Part shown: one piece after another, positions 35,563 to 45,247 of the stretch
Position numbering within the stretch: position 1 is the stretch's first letter
Layout of the letters: every line of letters begins with the position of its first letter
The notes under the pieces: generated by a model
Databases searched by the model: none
Seen by the model: only the letters and a program-made list of their open reading frames with translations
Told to the model about the DNA's origin: nothing
Program-made: the position numbers and the translations under genes
NCBI RefSeq assembly: GCF_002949735.1
Contig: NZ_CP026681.1
Location: 2,108,001 to 2,172,000, forward strand
Origin: Nostoc sp. 'Peltigera membranacea cyanobiont' N6
Lineage (GTDB): Bacteria > Cyanobacteriota > Cyanobacteriia > Cyanobacteriales > Nostocaceae
Reading direction: 5' to 3'
DNA length: 64,000 bases

Positions 35563-37167
35563 TCAAAATGGTTGATATTGCAATGAGAAATAGAATCCAT
35601 TATCTTGCAGTGAGTCTCCCTTATCCTTCACCTCAAATAAGGGAATTCCATAATCTAAATGCACATTCAAACTAGAGAAAACTTGCCACTCTAGACCTAA
35701 ACCTGTACTAGCAATAAAACTGGGGTCGGGATTATCTCCACGATTATTCCAACCACCGCCAATCTCAAAAAATGGAGTGAGTTGCAAATTGTTGGGATTG
35801 GCACTAATGGGAAGATGAAGTTCGACTGCACCCAAAATACTATTATCTGACACTAGTTGGTTTTGACGATAGCCCCGCACAGTATCGACACCACCAATGC
35901 TGAATTTTTCAAGGGAGAGGAGGGAATCGGGAGTTAACTGGGTATCGATGCGGGTTAACAGTAATATTCTCTTAGTTAGTTGCTGTGCCCATTGAAATTG
36001 TCCTAGCCAGGAGAAGAAACGTCCATCAGTACCAGTGTTGTTAACTGTAGCGTCAAAAGCATCAATGCCAAAACTAAATTGCGATCGCGCCGCTAAAACT
36101 TGTGTGGGACTTCGATGTACCCAATCTTGGTAAAATCTAATCACACTAACTCTAGATTCACCGTTCTCTGCACCTTCGGAAAAAGAAAAGGGAATATTAT
36201 CTAGTAAAAAAGTTTGACTACGCCGTAAATCAAATCCAATCCCAACAGCAAATTCAGTTTGGGGTCTTCTGATTAATGGTTGACGGAAACCGAAAGATAA
36301 TGTCTCTGCATCACTGCGAATACCTAAATCATCAAAAGGGGCTGCAATAATTCTGCTGTTATTGTTGCTATAACGAATGTTTAAAGTGCCGTTTTCAGGA
36401 TTTACTGGTAATTTATAACTAATATTATATATATTTAAACCTTTTGTTAAACCGTATTCAAGACGGAGTTGGTCGCCAAGACCTGTAAAATTATCATGTA
36501 CAACAAATACACTACCTTGAACTGAACCGATGCTAGGAGATTGGTTATTAGCAATAGCAATACCTGCGTGAAACGCTGGTGCTTCTGTTAACTCAACTCG
36601 TAAGATATTCAGTCCAGGACTACTCCCGGCAATTAATTCAGCATTAACACGTTTTATAATTGGGTCAAGCTGTAATAGTTGCAAAGCTTCTTCTATGCGT
36701 TGCTTGTTTAATGGCGTAGTCGTAGCGATTTTGATGGGACTTCGGACATAACTGTCTTCCAAACGTTGAAGTCCTTTAATTTCTATCCCTTCTAATTTAC
36801 CCTCGACAATTTGAATTGTCACAATACCGCGTTCTATATCATTAGGTCGGTCGTTGAGAATAAATGCACCAGATGTGATGTAACCGTGGCTAATATAAAG
36901 TGCTGTAATTCTAGTTCGTAAAGTGATTAAATCTTCAAAAGATACTTCCTTTTTTTGTTCGTATTCTTGAACTAGGTTACTAATTTCTTTTTTCAGAATA
37001 GTATTGCCTAAAATTTCAATTTTATTGACTAGAAAACGTTCATTTATAGGAGAAGTTTCCTGACTTGGTGGGGTGGTAGGTATAGGGAGTAATGGGAGAG
37101 AAGGAGTTTCTGGAGTTTTTGGTGTAGGTAGAGGAGATTCTATCGGTTTGGGGATAGTTTCTTCCAC
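35563..37167 (-). pseudogene. TpsB/ShlB-type outer-membrane transporter, signal region disrupted
   Basis: 534 codons from a GTG at 37167, and the frame is open to about 37212. A Pro-rich segment (1-40) precedes the POTRA domains (about 45-200: LVNKIEILGNTILKKEISNL, GYITSGAFILNDRP, TIQIVEGKLEGIEIKGL). The rest is a 16-strand barrel with the VRGYR motif of Omp85/TpsB loop 6 (VDTVRGYRQNQ). It ends in FSLQYQPF with the terminal Phe typical of barrels. No signal peptide is encoded: directly upstream lies a 116-bp hairpin element, beyond which a hydrophobic stretch (KSKLLLALA) resembles a lost signal peptide. TpsB secretes TpsA adhesins such as that at 59.7-62.4 kb. Confidence 0.8.
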
Positions 37168-37212
37168 ACGTTCTGGAGTATTTGGGGGAATAGTGACTCC
37201 AGTAAAATTTTG

Positions 37213-37328
37213 GGCGATTGGAAATCGCGGCTACACAAACAAAGTCCGCCTACGCGGACTAACGAAAAATCAAGCTTCTTAACCCACGCAGGTGGGTTTT
37301 GTCTGTATAGCCGCGATTTCCAATCGCC
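37213..37328. repeat. 116-bp hairpin element in tpsB 5' end
   Basis: Perfect 21-bp inverted repeats at 37213-37233 and 37308-37328 (GGCGATTGGAAATCGCGGCT... and its complement). Inside are two further hairpins, GTCCGC-CTAC-GCGGAC (37244-37259) and AACCCAC-GCAG-GTGGGTT (37281-37298). It is a dispersed-repeat or MITE-type structure. It sits between the probable signal-peptide codons and the mature part of tpsB and breaks the frame. Confidence 0.75.
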
Positions 37329-37440
37329 AAGGCTAGTAATAATTTAGACTTTTAGAACATCCTCTAAGAAATCGGGGTTCTTTGTTAGTTTATTGATTGT
37401 TAACAGTAAATATACTAAATTATAGCTAAAATACAAAACT

Positions 37441-40173
37441 ATGTTTATAAAACTTTTCCGTAAATGTACTGTGCTAAAATTTCAGCATATTCAAATTTTT
37501 TTGATCGGAAATAAAAATCATAAATTCAGAGTGCGTGGTTGGCTGCTATCTATATTCCTGTGTAGTTTGACGTTTTGTTTCTGGCTGGGTAATGTACCAA
37601 AAACAATCACGCCACTGGAATTTGCAGGAGTAGTCAGCGCCCAATCTCCTGATACAAATCAACTGGTACAGCAAGGGATAGAACTTTACCAAGTTGGAGA
37701 TATCAAAGCAGCTATTACTATCTGGGAGAAAACTGTAAATATTTACCAACAAAATCACAATGTTGCGGCGGAAGTGATTGTTCGAGAAAACTTGGCGCGG
37801 GTTTATCAGGAAATTGGGCAAAGCGAACAAGCAATTATCCACTGGAAGCAAGTTATCGCCTATTATCGCCAAGTGGGGAATTTGCCGCAAGTGGGGCGAT
37901 CGCTCACCGAACTTGCCCAGGTGTATAGTAGTTTAGGACAACCCTTGCAAGCGATCGCTCTTTTATGCAATCCTGACAAAAATGATAATTGCAGCAGTGA
38001 CAGCGCTGTACTCATTGCCCAGATTCACAAAGATTCTCTTGGTGAAGCCGCAGCTTGGGGAAGTTTGGGTGATGCTAATCGACTCACAGGAAATTATGAG
38101 CTAGCAATCAAAAATCTCGCAAAAAGTCTAGACATTGTTAATAAATTTAATATATCTGCGCTGCGTGTTTCAGTTCTTAATAGTTTGGGTAATGCACATA
38201 TTAGTCAGGCTTTAGTGAAGGATCGACAAGCAGATTCAGCAAAACAAAGCGGTGATGATGGGAAAAAACTCTTGGATGATGCTCAACAAGAATATACCAC
38301 GGCTTTGAATTACCTGCGGCAAAGTTTAGAGTTAGCCAGTAGCGATCATGATGTTGCGGGTGAAATGCGATCGCACTTACAAATCATCCCCATATATTAC
38401 CGCAAAAATGCCACCACTGAGGCGGCAAGCAGCCTACAACAAGCAATTAACCTGCTAGAACGTCTGCCTGAAAATCGCAGGCGTGTGTATGCAACTATCG
38501 ATTTGGTGCATTTATTGGAACCTATTACCAGTGAAGCAAAATCATTTAGAATTAGTTGTCTGAAACCTGACACATTAGTTAAAGCGACAACCCTACTCAA
38601 TCAGGCAGTGACAATAGCCCATAGAATCGAAGATTTTCGGGCTGAATCCTTTGCTTTGGGAGAACTAGGACACATATATGAATGTCGCCAAGAATACTCA
38701 AAAGCTCTGGAATTTACTCATAAAGCCAGATTAGCAGCCGAACAAGGCTTAAAAGCACAGGATAGTTTATATCTGTGGGAGTGGCAAACAGGACGCATTT
38801 TACAAGCCTTGGGAAAATCAGATGCAGCGATTTGGGCTTATGAACAAGCAACTAATACCCTAGAGACTATTCGTCGTGATATTTTAACGGCAAATCGAGA
38901 TATCCAATTTGATTTTCGAGATACGATTGAGCCAATTTACCGCGAGTTAGTAGGATTGAGATTGAGTTTGGAAGAATCAAGACAAACTGCAAATAAATCG
39001 TTAGTTTCCCAAGATAGTAAACATAATTTGGATTCGATTCTCACGACGATGGACTCGTTAAGATTAGCAGAATTACAAAACTATTTTGGTAACGATTGCG
39101 TGATTGTTTCATCTGGGCAAAAAAACATTGTAGAAATTGCTAATCAGACAACTGCTTTTATAAACACTATTATCTTGGAAGATAAGACTGCGGTAGTTTT
39201 AACCCTGCCAAAAGGTCAAAATCATGTGAAGTCGATTTCTATTAAACGCCAAGATTTTATCAATAATATAAATACATTTCGTAGAAATTTAGAATCCCTG
39301 CGTGATGCTCATATTCAGTATGATACTACAATAGCAAAACAAATCTATGATTGGTTAATTGAGCCTTTTACTAAAGAACTCCAGCAGTTTAATATTAAAA
39401 CATTAGTATTTGTGCAAGATGGCATATTACGAAGTGTACCGATGGCTGCACTTTATGATGGCGAACAATATTTAATTCAAAAGTATGCTATTGCCACAAT
39501 TCCCAGTTTAAACCTGACTGATATTAAACCTTTAAATCGGCAACACTTGAAGGTACTTGCATTGGGTTTAAGTGCCAAGGCTACTATTGATGGTAAGTCA
39601 TATTCACCCCTTGCTAATGTTCCTACAGAAATAAATGAAGTGCTGGGGGAGATTCCAGGAAAGAAACTACTTAATGATGATTTTACCAGCGATCGCGTAA
39701 ATCAAGAACTGGATAAACAAGCCTACCCAATTATCCACATTGCCACACATGGCGAATTTGGTGCTGCTCCAGAAGATACATTCATTGTCACATGTAAAAA
39801 TGGGAAACTCTCATTTCAGAAATTAGAAGAGCAAATTCGTAAAGTTACCCGCAATAATCAGCTATTAGAACTATTAACTTTAACTGCTTGCAAAACAGCA
39901 GCAGGAAATGAACGTTCTGCACTAGGATTAGCAGGAGTTGCAGTCCAGGCGGGAGCGAAAAGTGCTTTAGCATCTCTGTGGGCAATTCAAGATAACTCTA
40001 CAGCAACAATTGCGATTAATTTCTACAAAAAATTGTTAAATAATCCTACTATAAGTAAAGCAGAGGCTTTGCAATCTGCTCAAATAGAATTGATTACAGG
40101 AAAGATAGGAGCAGGGCAATTTACTCATCCTGTTTATTGGTCGCCTTTAATTCTAATAGGAAATTGGTTGTAG
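37441..40173 (+). CDS. TPR-CHAT caspase-like protein
   Basis: 910 aa. A hydrophobic segment at about 33-54 (WLLSIFLCSLTFCFWLGNV), followed by VVSAQS, reads as a signal peptide or membrane anchor. TPR repeats occupy about 75-480 (LVQQGIELYQVGDIKAAITI). The C-terminal CHAT domain (about 570-910) has the catalytic His770 (HIATHGEF) and Cys817 (LTACKTAAGNERSALGLAG), and ends HPVYWSPLILIGNWL. CHAT proteases are caspase relatives, often found beside TPS and DUF928 genes in cyanobacteria as here. The substrate is unknown; it might process a secreted partner. It is divergent from tpsB, with the intergenic region carrying the hairpin element. Confidence 0.88.
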   Translation: MFIKLFRKCTVLKFQHIQIFLIGNKNHKFRVRGWLLSIFLCSLTFCFWLGNVPKTITPLEFAGVVSAQSPDTNQLVQQGIELYQVGDIKAAITIWEKTVNIYQQNHNVAAEVIVRENLARVYQEIGQSEQAIIHWKQVIAYYRQVGNLPQVGRSLTELAQVYSSLGQPLQAIALLCNPDKNDNCSSDSAVLIAQIHKDSLGEAAAWGSLGDANRLTGNYELAIKNLAKSLDIVNKFNISALRVSVLNSLGNAHISQALVKDRQADSAKQSGDDGKKLLDDAQQEYTTALNYLRQSLELASSDHDVAGEMRSHLQIIPIYYRKNATTEAASSLQQAINLLERLPENRRRVYATIDLVHLLEPITSEAKSFRISCLKPDTLVKATTLLNQAVTIAHRIEDFRAESFALGELGHIYECRQEYSKALEFTHKARLAAEQGLKAQDSLYLWEWQTGRILQALGKSDAAIWAYEQATNTLETIRRDILTANRDIQFDFRDTIEPIYRELVGLRLSLEESRQTANKSLVSQDSKHNLDSILTTMDSLRLAELQNYFGNDCVIVSSGQKNIVEIANQTTAFINTIILEDKTAVVLTLPKGQNHVKSISIKRQDFINNINTFRRNLESLRDAHIQYDTTIAKQIYDWLIEPFTKELQQFNIKTLVFVQDGILRSVPMAALYDGEQYLIQKYAIATIPSLNLTDIKPLNRQHLKVLALGLSAKATIDGKSYSPLANVPTEINEVLGEIPGKKLLNDDFTSDRVNQELDKQAYPIIHIATHGEFGAAPEDTFIVTCKNGKLSFQKLEEQIRKVTRNNQLLELLTLTACKTAAGNERSALGLAGVAVQAGAKSALASLWAIQDNSTATIAINFYKKLLNNPTISKAEALQSAQIELITGKIGAGQFTHPVYWSPLILIGNWL

Positions 40174-40198
40174 AGATAAGTGTCTACTCATTCACATA

Positions 40199-40229
40199 TC
40201 CCCAACTTTTTCAAGAAGTCGAGGATCTA
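40199..40229. terminator. Imperfect hairpin after CHAT gene
   Basis: ATCCCCAACTTTTTCAAGAAGTCGAGGAT region, a weaker copy of the perfect hairpin at 41241. It lies between the convergent CHAT and DUF928 genes and may terminate either. Confidence 0.35.
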
Positions 40230-40294
40230 AATTGATAAATCAAGTGTAGCACTAGCCCCAAACAGTCTTTAAATTACGAATTACGAATTATCAA

Positions 40295-41077
40295 TTACTT
40301 AGAGGCTTGTTCAGCATTTATAATTTGTTGTAATCGTAAAACTTGTTGGTCTAAATCTTGCTTGTGGTTTGGTTCTGTAACTTTGGGAATTGCTTCTTTT
40401 TCTGACTGACTGAGTTCTGTCAATAAATTTAAAATAGATACTTTCTTTGTAGAATTATTGAGTGTTTCAGCTAGTGCATCATACCACAATCCTTGTTCAG
40501 CATATAAATCTGAACGTTTCCAGAATTCTTTTGTCTGCGAAATCTGATTTTTTAACTTAGGTGGTATAGCGACAACTTCAATTTCAGCACTAGCAATTAA
40601 ATCCTCTGAAGGATGGTTGGGGTTACACAACAAAGCGACTTGCCATAAATACCTTTGTCCCGCCGCTAGACTAATTTGTTTATTAGCAAGGGAATATGTC
40701 ATAATTCCTGGCGAACTGTGCATTGATATTGTATCAACCCGTCGAAGTTTACCGTTTACATACTCATCAAGACTAAATTCAATGTCCCGACTTTGAGAAT
40801 TTGGTACAAACCAAGCAAATGTCGGTTGCAAAGAAACCGTTTGTCCAACGTAAGCAACGGGAGCAAGTACTGTGAGACTTGTCTTTTCATTTCCCGTACA
40901 TTCTTCATTAGTTCTACTACTATTTGAACCTGTAGGGGTTTTAGGACTAGAAGGATTTGGAGGTGCTTTGTAGGTGGCTATGGCTGTAGTTGCCAGTGTC
41001 AAATATAGTATAAAAGTGCAACTAAGCAGCAGTTTGCTAGTCAAAGATTGTCGAATGACGCAGAAATACTTACTCAT
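40295..41077 (-). CDS. DUF928 exported protein
   Basis: 260 aa. Signal peptide at about 1-34 (LLLSCTFILYLTLATTAIA). A Pro/Ser/Asn linker precedes the DUF928 domain (about 65-175), with LTVLAPVAYVGQTVSLQPTF, PTFAWFVP, DIEFSLDEY and GQRYLWQVALLC. A helical C-terminal region follows. DUF928 is a cyanobacterial family of unknown role that tracks with CHAT and TPS genes. It converges with the CHAT gene. A truncated second copy is at 57969. Confidence 0.85.
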   Translation of the reverse strand: MSKYFCVIRQSLTSKLLLSCTFILYLTLATTAIATYKAPPNPSSPKTPTGSNSSRTNEECTGNEKTSLTVLAPVAYVGQTVSLQPTFAWFVPNSQSRDIEFSLDEYVNGKLRRVDTISMHSSPGIMTYSLANKQISLAAGQRYLWQVALLCNPNHPSEDLIASAEIEVVAIPPKLKNQISQTKEFWKRSDLYAEQGLWYDALAETLNNSTKKVSILNLLTELSQSEKEAIPKVTEPNHKQDLDQQVLRLQQIINAEQASK

Positions 41078-41240
41078 GGCTACTAGGCTACTGGTGTGCG
41101 ATCGCAGACTGTAACTGTAGATGTTTACCCTATAAATAGGATGACAGAATTTGTCACTAAAATACTAATTTTTCTTTGCTACTCCATCTTCTCGCAGGAG
41201 AGGGAGGGTAAAGTCTGTAGAATTCACTTTAAACTACAAT

Positions 41241-41269
41241 ATCCCCGACTTTTTCAAAAAATCGGGGAT
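41241..41269. terminator. Hairpin ATCCCCGA...TCGGGGAT
   Basis: A perfect 8-bp stem with a 13-nt A/T loop immediately before the end of the PPC/RTX gene (stop at 41276). On the minus strand it would come just after that stop and is followed by A/T-rich sequence, so it is a plausible terminator. The motif also occurs at 40199, suggesting a dispersed repeat. Confidence 0.5.
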
Positions 41270-41275
41270 TTGTGC

Positions 41276-42952
41276 CTAAGCAATCAAACTAAAATTACTA
41301 CTACTCAAAGTAATATCAGGATTCCCTAAACGGGCAAACTCAAACACTGTACCTGTGCCTAAAACATTACCATCTTGGTTATAGAATAAACTACCACTAC
41401 CTTGGCTAAACACAATACGCGCATTACTAGCGTTGACCAATTCATCACCAGTGACCACTGCAAAGTTAGTAAAAGCCTGTCCCACAGTATTAGTAACAGC
41501 ATTGAAGGTGGCTTTACTCAGCATAATCTGGTCTTGTCCCCCTTCAAACTCGGTGATGTAATCAACACCTAAGCTTGTGCTAAACGCACCATTGCCTTGA
41601 AAGAGATATTTATCTTTCCCGGCTCCACCAGTGAGAATATCATCGCCGAGTCCTCCCCAAAGTAAGTCATCACCACTTCCACCAGTGAGAATATCATTAC
41701 CATTACCTCCCTGAAGGGTGTCATTTCCTGCTAACCCTTGCAGTTGGTCATTTCCGTCACCGCCAATCAAAGTGTTATTCAGTGCATTACCAGTGAGACG
41801 CTGATTGCTTGTGCTGGTAGTGTTGGCTAACTGTAGGGAATAGTTAGAGTTGACATTTTGGGAGTCTTGTGAAATTCCAACATAGTAATTCCCCGATGCT
41901 CCCAAGGTTGCACTAATTTGGCCATTACCACCATTACTAGCATAAGTAGAATAAAGTTTTTCTCCACTCTCAATCAATCCATCATTGTTGCTATCGTAAT
42001 AGATAGCTGCATCGACATAGCTTTGAGTCACTCCACTCAACAGCAAACTAATATTGCTTGTGCTAGTTAGGGAAAATTTATAGTAATCAACTGAATCTAC
42101 ATTCCCGACAAATTCTTTGAAAGTTTGAGTACCAGTAAGCGTACCAATATTGTAAGCAGTGCTGAGTGTATTTCCTGGATTTGAGGCAATGGAAGGAGGT
42201 GCAGAGATGGCTGATAACTGTAGGGAATAGTTAGAGTTGACATTTTGGGAGTCTTGTGAAATTCCAACATAATAATTCCCTGATGCTCCCAAGGTTGCAG
42301 TAATTTGAGCGTTACCACCATTACTAGCATAAGTAGAGTAAAGTTGTTCTCCGCTTTCAATCAATCCATCATTGTTGCTATCGTAATAAATGGCTGCATC
42401 GACATAGCTTTGAGTCACTCCACTCAAAAGCAAACTAATATTGCTTGTGCTAGTTAGGGAAAATTTATAGTAATCAACTGAATCTACATTCCCGACAAAT
42501 TCTTTGAAAGTTTGAGTACCAGTAAGCGTACCAATATTGTAAGCAGTGCTGAGTGTGTTTCCTGGATTTGAGGCAATGGAAGGAGGTGCAGAGATGGCTG
42601 ATAACTGTAGGGAATAGTTAGAGTTGACATTTTGGGAGTCTTGTGAAATTCCAACATAATAATTCCCCGATGCTCCCAAGGTTGCAGTAATTTGAGCGTT
42701 ACCACCATTACTAGCATAAGTAGAGTAAAGTTGTTCTCCGCTTTCAATCAATCCATCATTGTTGCTATCGTAATAAATGGCTGCATCGACATAGCTTTGA
42801 GTCACTCCACTCAAAAGCAAATTAATATTATTTGTGCCTGTCAGGGAAAATTTGTAGTAATCAACTGGATTTGTATTCCCTACAGCATCATTGTAGTTAA
42901 AAGATGTGAGAACACCAATATTTTGAGCAGTCCCTAATGTACTTCCTGGCAT
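41276..42952 (-). CDS. PPC-domain protein with RTX calcium repeats
   Basis: 558 aa, no N-terminal signal peptide. Three tandem PPC (pre-peptidase C-terminal) beta-domains occupy about residues 1-125, 133-254 and 262-383, each with VDYYKFSLT and IYYDSNNDGLIESGE. Then RTX nonapeptides (GGNGNDILTGGSGDDLLWG, about 398-445), then a C-terminal region (FVVTGDEL-like) as in type I secretion substrates. The second and third PPC units are almost identical at DNA level (387-bp period). It is probably secreted by a type I system and binds Ca2+; no protease domain is present, so it may be structural or adhesive. Confidence 0.85.
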   Translation of the reverse strand: MPGSTLGTAQNIGVLTSFNYNDAVGNTNPVDYYKFSLTGTNNINLLLSGVTQSYVDAAIYYDSNNDGLIESGEQLYSTYASNGGNAQITATLGASGNYYVGISQDSQNVNSNYSLQLSAISAPPSIASNPGNTLSTAYNIGTLTGTQTFKEFVGNVDSVDYYKFSLTSTSNISLLLSGVTQSYVDAAIYYDSNNDGLIESGEQLYSTYASNGGNAQITATLGASGNYYVGISQDSQNVNSNYSLQLSAISAPPSIASNPGNTLSTAYNIGTLTGTQTFKEFVGNVDSVDYYKFSLTSTSNISLLLSGVTQSYVDAAIYYDSNNDGLIESGEKLYSTYASNGGNGQISATLGASGNYYVGISQDSQNVNSNYSLQLANTTSTSNQRLTGNALNNTLIGGDGNDQLQGLAGNDTLQGGNGNDILTGGSGDDLLWGGLGDDILTGGAGKDKYLFQGNGAFSTSLGVDYITEFEGGQDQIMLSKATFNAVTNTVGQAFTNFAVVTGDELVNASNARIVFSQGSGSLFYNQDGNVLGTGTVFEFARLGNPDITLSSSNFSLIA

Positions 42953-43045
42953 ATTATTCCTTTTTTATTTGGATTTTGATTTACAAACTGTACAAATTGA
43001 CGGTTATTTCAGAGGGTATAAGGGATAGGGTTGCAGGATTGCCTT

Positions 43046-43489
43046 TTATCTCTGGGCTATTACCAACACTATCGTTGTATCTAGAAACATCCGAATAACT
43101 AAGCCACAAGTAACTAACTGAATCAAGTCAAACCAACAAAGTCCTGAAGATTTCCAGAAAAATAACGGAAACCTGAGAAAAAATTGAGCGATCGCTAAAG
43201 CTACAATTAAAATTCCAGCTTTATTAAAAGCCAAAGCAGCATCCAGATCAAAATGGTACAGAGAAACAACACTTCGTGTTAAACCGCAACTTGAACAGGG
43301 TACATCGGGATAATTTGTGGCAATATAGCTTGGAACCGTAGGTAACTCGAAGGGGAGATAAGGCTCTACCTCGCCTGGAATAGAAACCCAAAGTGGGTAG
43401 AGTAAAAAAATCACAGCGAGTACAAGTAAGCCGTAGTTGACATATCGATACTCTCTGTAGATGTCCGGTAAGTAGCTAAAGAATTTCAC
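43046..43489 (-). CDS. DUF2752 membrane protein
   Basis: 147 aa. Three hydrophobic segments (about 19-37, 88-106, 122-142) and the Cys motif PCSSCGLTRSVVSLYHFD, typical of DUF2752. Small bacterial inner-membrane proteins of unknown role. It follows the next upstream gene by 21 bp on the minus strand, so they may be co-transcribed. Confidence 0.78.
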   Translation of the reverse strand: MKFFSYLPDIYREYRYVNYGLLVLAVIFLLYPLWVSIPGEVEPYLPFELPTVPSYIATNYPDVPCSSCGLTRSVVSLYHFDLDAALAFNKAGILIVALAIAQFFLRFPLFFWKSSGLCWFDLIQLVTCGLVIRMFLDTTIVLVIAQR

Positions 43490-43510
43490 AATTACAACGA
43501 TTATTGCTTT

Positions 43511-43825
43511 TTAACGCCCTTGTTGAATGCCTTGCTGAATACCCTGTTGAATGCTATGAGCAGCACCATTTAATGCGATAATTTGAGTGCCAGAAATTAC
43601 TAGACCAATAGTACTGATAGTCAGTGCTATTAAGGGAAACACCTTCGACTCTGCCTTGGAGTAAGCCAAGTAAGTAGCTATTCCACCTAAAACAGAAGAT
43701 GGCAGTGCCAACCACATGGCAAATGTTCCCAGGCATGGGATGAAAGATGCCAGCATACCCATAATTCCAAAAACTAGCGCAATTACCGACATTACTGTAG
43801 TTGCGGCTGAGGCTTCCTTTGCCAT
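43511..43825 (-). CDS. Small two-to-three-helix membrane protein (DUF4190-like)
   Basis: 104 aa with three hydrophobic segments and a Gly-rich pattern (VMSVIALVFGIMGMLASF), as in DUF4190-type proteins. It ends with a QQGIQQGIQQGR repeat. A clear Shine-Dalgarno (AAGGAG) precedes the ATG. It is just upstream of the DUF2752 gene. Function unknown. Confidence 0.68.
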   Translation of the reverse strand: MAKEASAATTVMSVIALVFGIMGMLASFIPCLGTFAMWLALPSSVLGGIATYLAYSKAESKVFPLIALTISTIGLVISGTQIIALNGAAHSIQQGIQQGIQQGR

Positions 43826-44203
43826 ATCTCATACTCCTTATGGTTAAGTGAAAAAGGAATTGGACAAAAACTGATTCGTTTTCGTAGACTTGTTGTTATA
43901 GTATTGCAACGAGATAAGTGTAAATTTCATTGCGATCGCGTTTGATTAATACAATAAATAATTGACCTGAGAATTTGTTAGCCGTTTCTGCCAATTACAT
44001 TGCACCTTCGTGCCAATTTGGTTGCACATCGTTACCAAATCTAGAGACATTGCATTGCAACGTCTCTAGATCGGGTAGCTGTATTGTGTTGAATATGGGA
44101 AAATATCAAGAATCATTGGCAGGATGCGATCGCCACAATCCGAACCAGATATTGCCGCATTTTTTCTACCCATACCCAAAAAAATGACCTTGGTATTTGG
44201 ATG
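43826..44203. other. Intergenic stretch with dispersed repeat copy A
   Basis: No gene. It carries the repeat at 43941-44099, described separately; the remainder is A/T-rich and unremarkable. Confidence 0.55.
43941..44099. repeat. Dispersed ~140-bp repeat, copy A
   Basis: TTTGATTAATACAATAAATA followed by AATTGACCTGA, then a TTGCACCTTCGTGCCAATTT block and an inverted pair TAGAGACATTGC...GCAACGTCTCTA. A second copy lies at 46105-46241. It also recalls the TTGCACCTTTGTTGC unit of the 32.2-kb array. Confidence 0.7.
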
Positions 44204-45058
44204 TTACTGGATGGGTATATTTCTAAACTCTAGATTTCCTCTACCAACAAGCGTTAGGTTTAATAAAAAAGCTTGCGAAACTGAATCTGGTACTCCTGCA
44301 AAGTCGATAATAACGTTAGAATGGGCATCTTTTACCATATTCAGAGGCAAATTGTTATTAAACCCGGCTGCTAATTTTCCACTATAACCTTTGTTTACGT
44401 AGTAAGGATTATTTGAACCGTCAACTATCCTTGTATCATTAGCTAAAGACACGTTAAAATTAACATCTTGGGTGCTTATAAGTGAGAAATGGCAGCTGAC
44501 AATATTACCTTTTTTTCTTGTACAAGAGTCTAATTGAAACGCTACAGAACCCCATACTTCGGTAAGAGGTAATACAGCAGGAGCAGGATTTGTAGAAACA
44601 GGTGTTGTGGCAGTAGGAGTAGGCGTAGGTGTGGGTATAGGTATAGGTGTGGGCGTAGGATTAAGGTCTTTAACTGCTGGTGTACCACTTTGACTCAACC
44701 GAATTTCTCTGGTGGTAACTTGCTGTGTATTCACATTAATAGTGGTGTTTTGTGTAGGATAATTTTTAGCTCTTACACGAACTATAATAAATCCTTCATT
44801 TTTAATTCGAGCCGCTACAAAACCAGAATTATCAGTATATCTAGGTTCAGGATTATCAATACCTATAAATTCAACTTTAGCATTTTCTATAGGCTCTCCT
44901 GATTCTGTTGATACGAGTAGATTAATATTAGGTGGTATGGAATTATCTGCACATTGAGTAGACTTAATACCTACTAAATGTGTATTTATACATTGCTTAA
45001 TCGCCAGATATAAAAGCCAAGAACAACAAAGGATTTGATAACAACCACCGATCATCAC
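44204..45058 (-). CDS. Exported protein with C-terminal beta domain (shared with next gene)
   Basis: 284 aa. A short hydrophobic N-terminus (ILCCSWLLYLAI), then a carboxypeptidase-regulatory-like Ig fold (about 45-115: LLVSTESGEPIENAKVEFIG). A PT/PI-rich linker precedes a C-terminal domain (about 165-284) with SCTRKKGNIVSCHFSLIST and FAGVPDS. The same C-terminal plan appears in the upstream neighbour at 45248 (SCAKKVNHTVSCIFSFSS, FTDVPDS). Probably envelope-exposed; function unknown. Confidence 0.65.
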   Translation of the reverse strand: MMIGGCYQILCCSWLLYLAIKQCINTHLVGIKSTQCADNSIPPNINLLVSTESGEPIENAKVEFIGIDNPEPRYTDNSGFVAARIKNEGFIIVRVRAKNYPTQNTTINVNTQQVTTREIRLSQSGTPAVKDLNPTPTPIPIPTPTPTPTATTPVSTNPAPAVLPLTEVWGSVAFQLDSCTRKKGNIVSCHFSLISTQDVNFNVSLANDTRIVDGSNNPYYVNKGYSGKLAAGFNNNLPLNMVKDAHSNVIIDFAGVPDSVSQAFLLNLTLVGRGNLEFRNIPIQ

Positions 45059-45247
45059 TTTTTTTAATATCTATAAACATTTTGCAATCAAGCTTTTAGC
45101 CATTATTGAAAATTAAAAGTTCAACCCGTGTTTAGTATATGAGTTATAACTCCAAACTTATGAAACTATTATCTGCCTTGCCATAATCCATATTATAGTG
45201 AGGCAGATAGTATAACATTTGACTTCCTAAAACTTTTCAAACGCCCT

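Noticed and set aside
42097..42747. Two 87-codon minus-strand frames inside the PPC gene
   Set aside because: They are out-of-frame shadows of the duplicated PPC units; their similarity follows from the DNA duplication.
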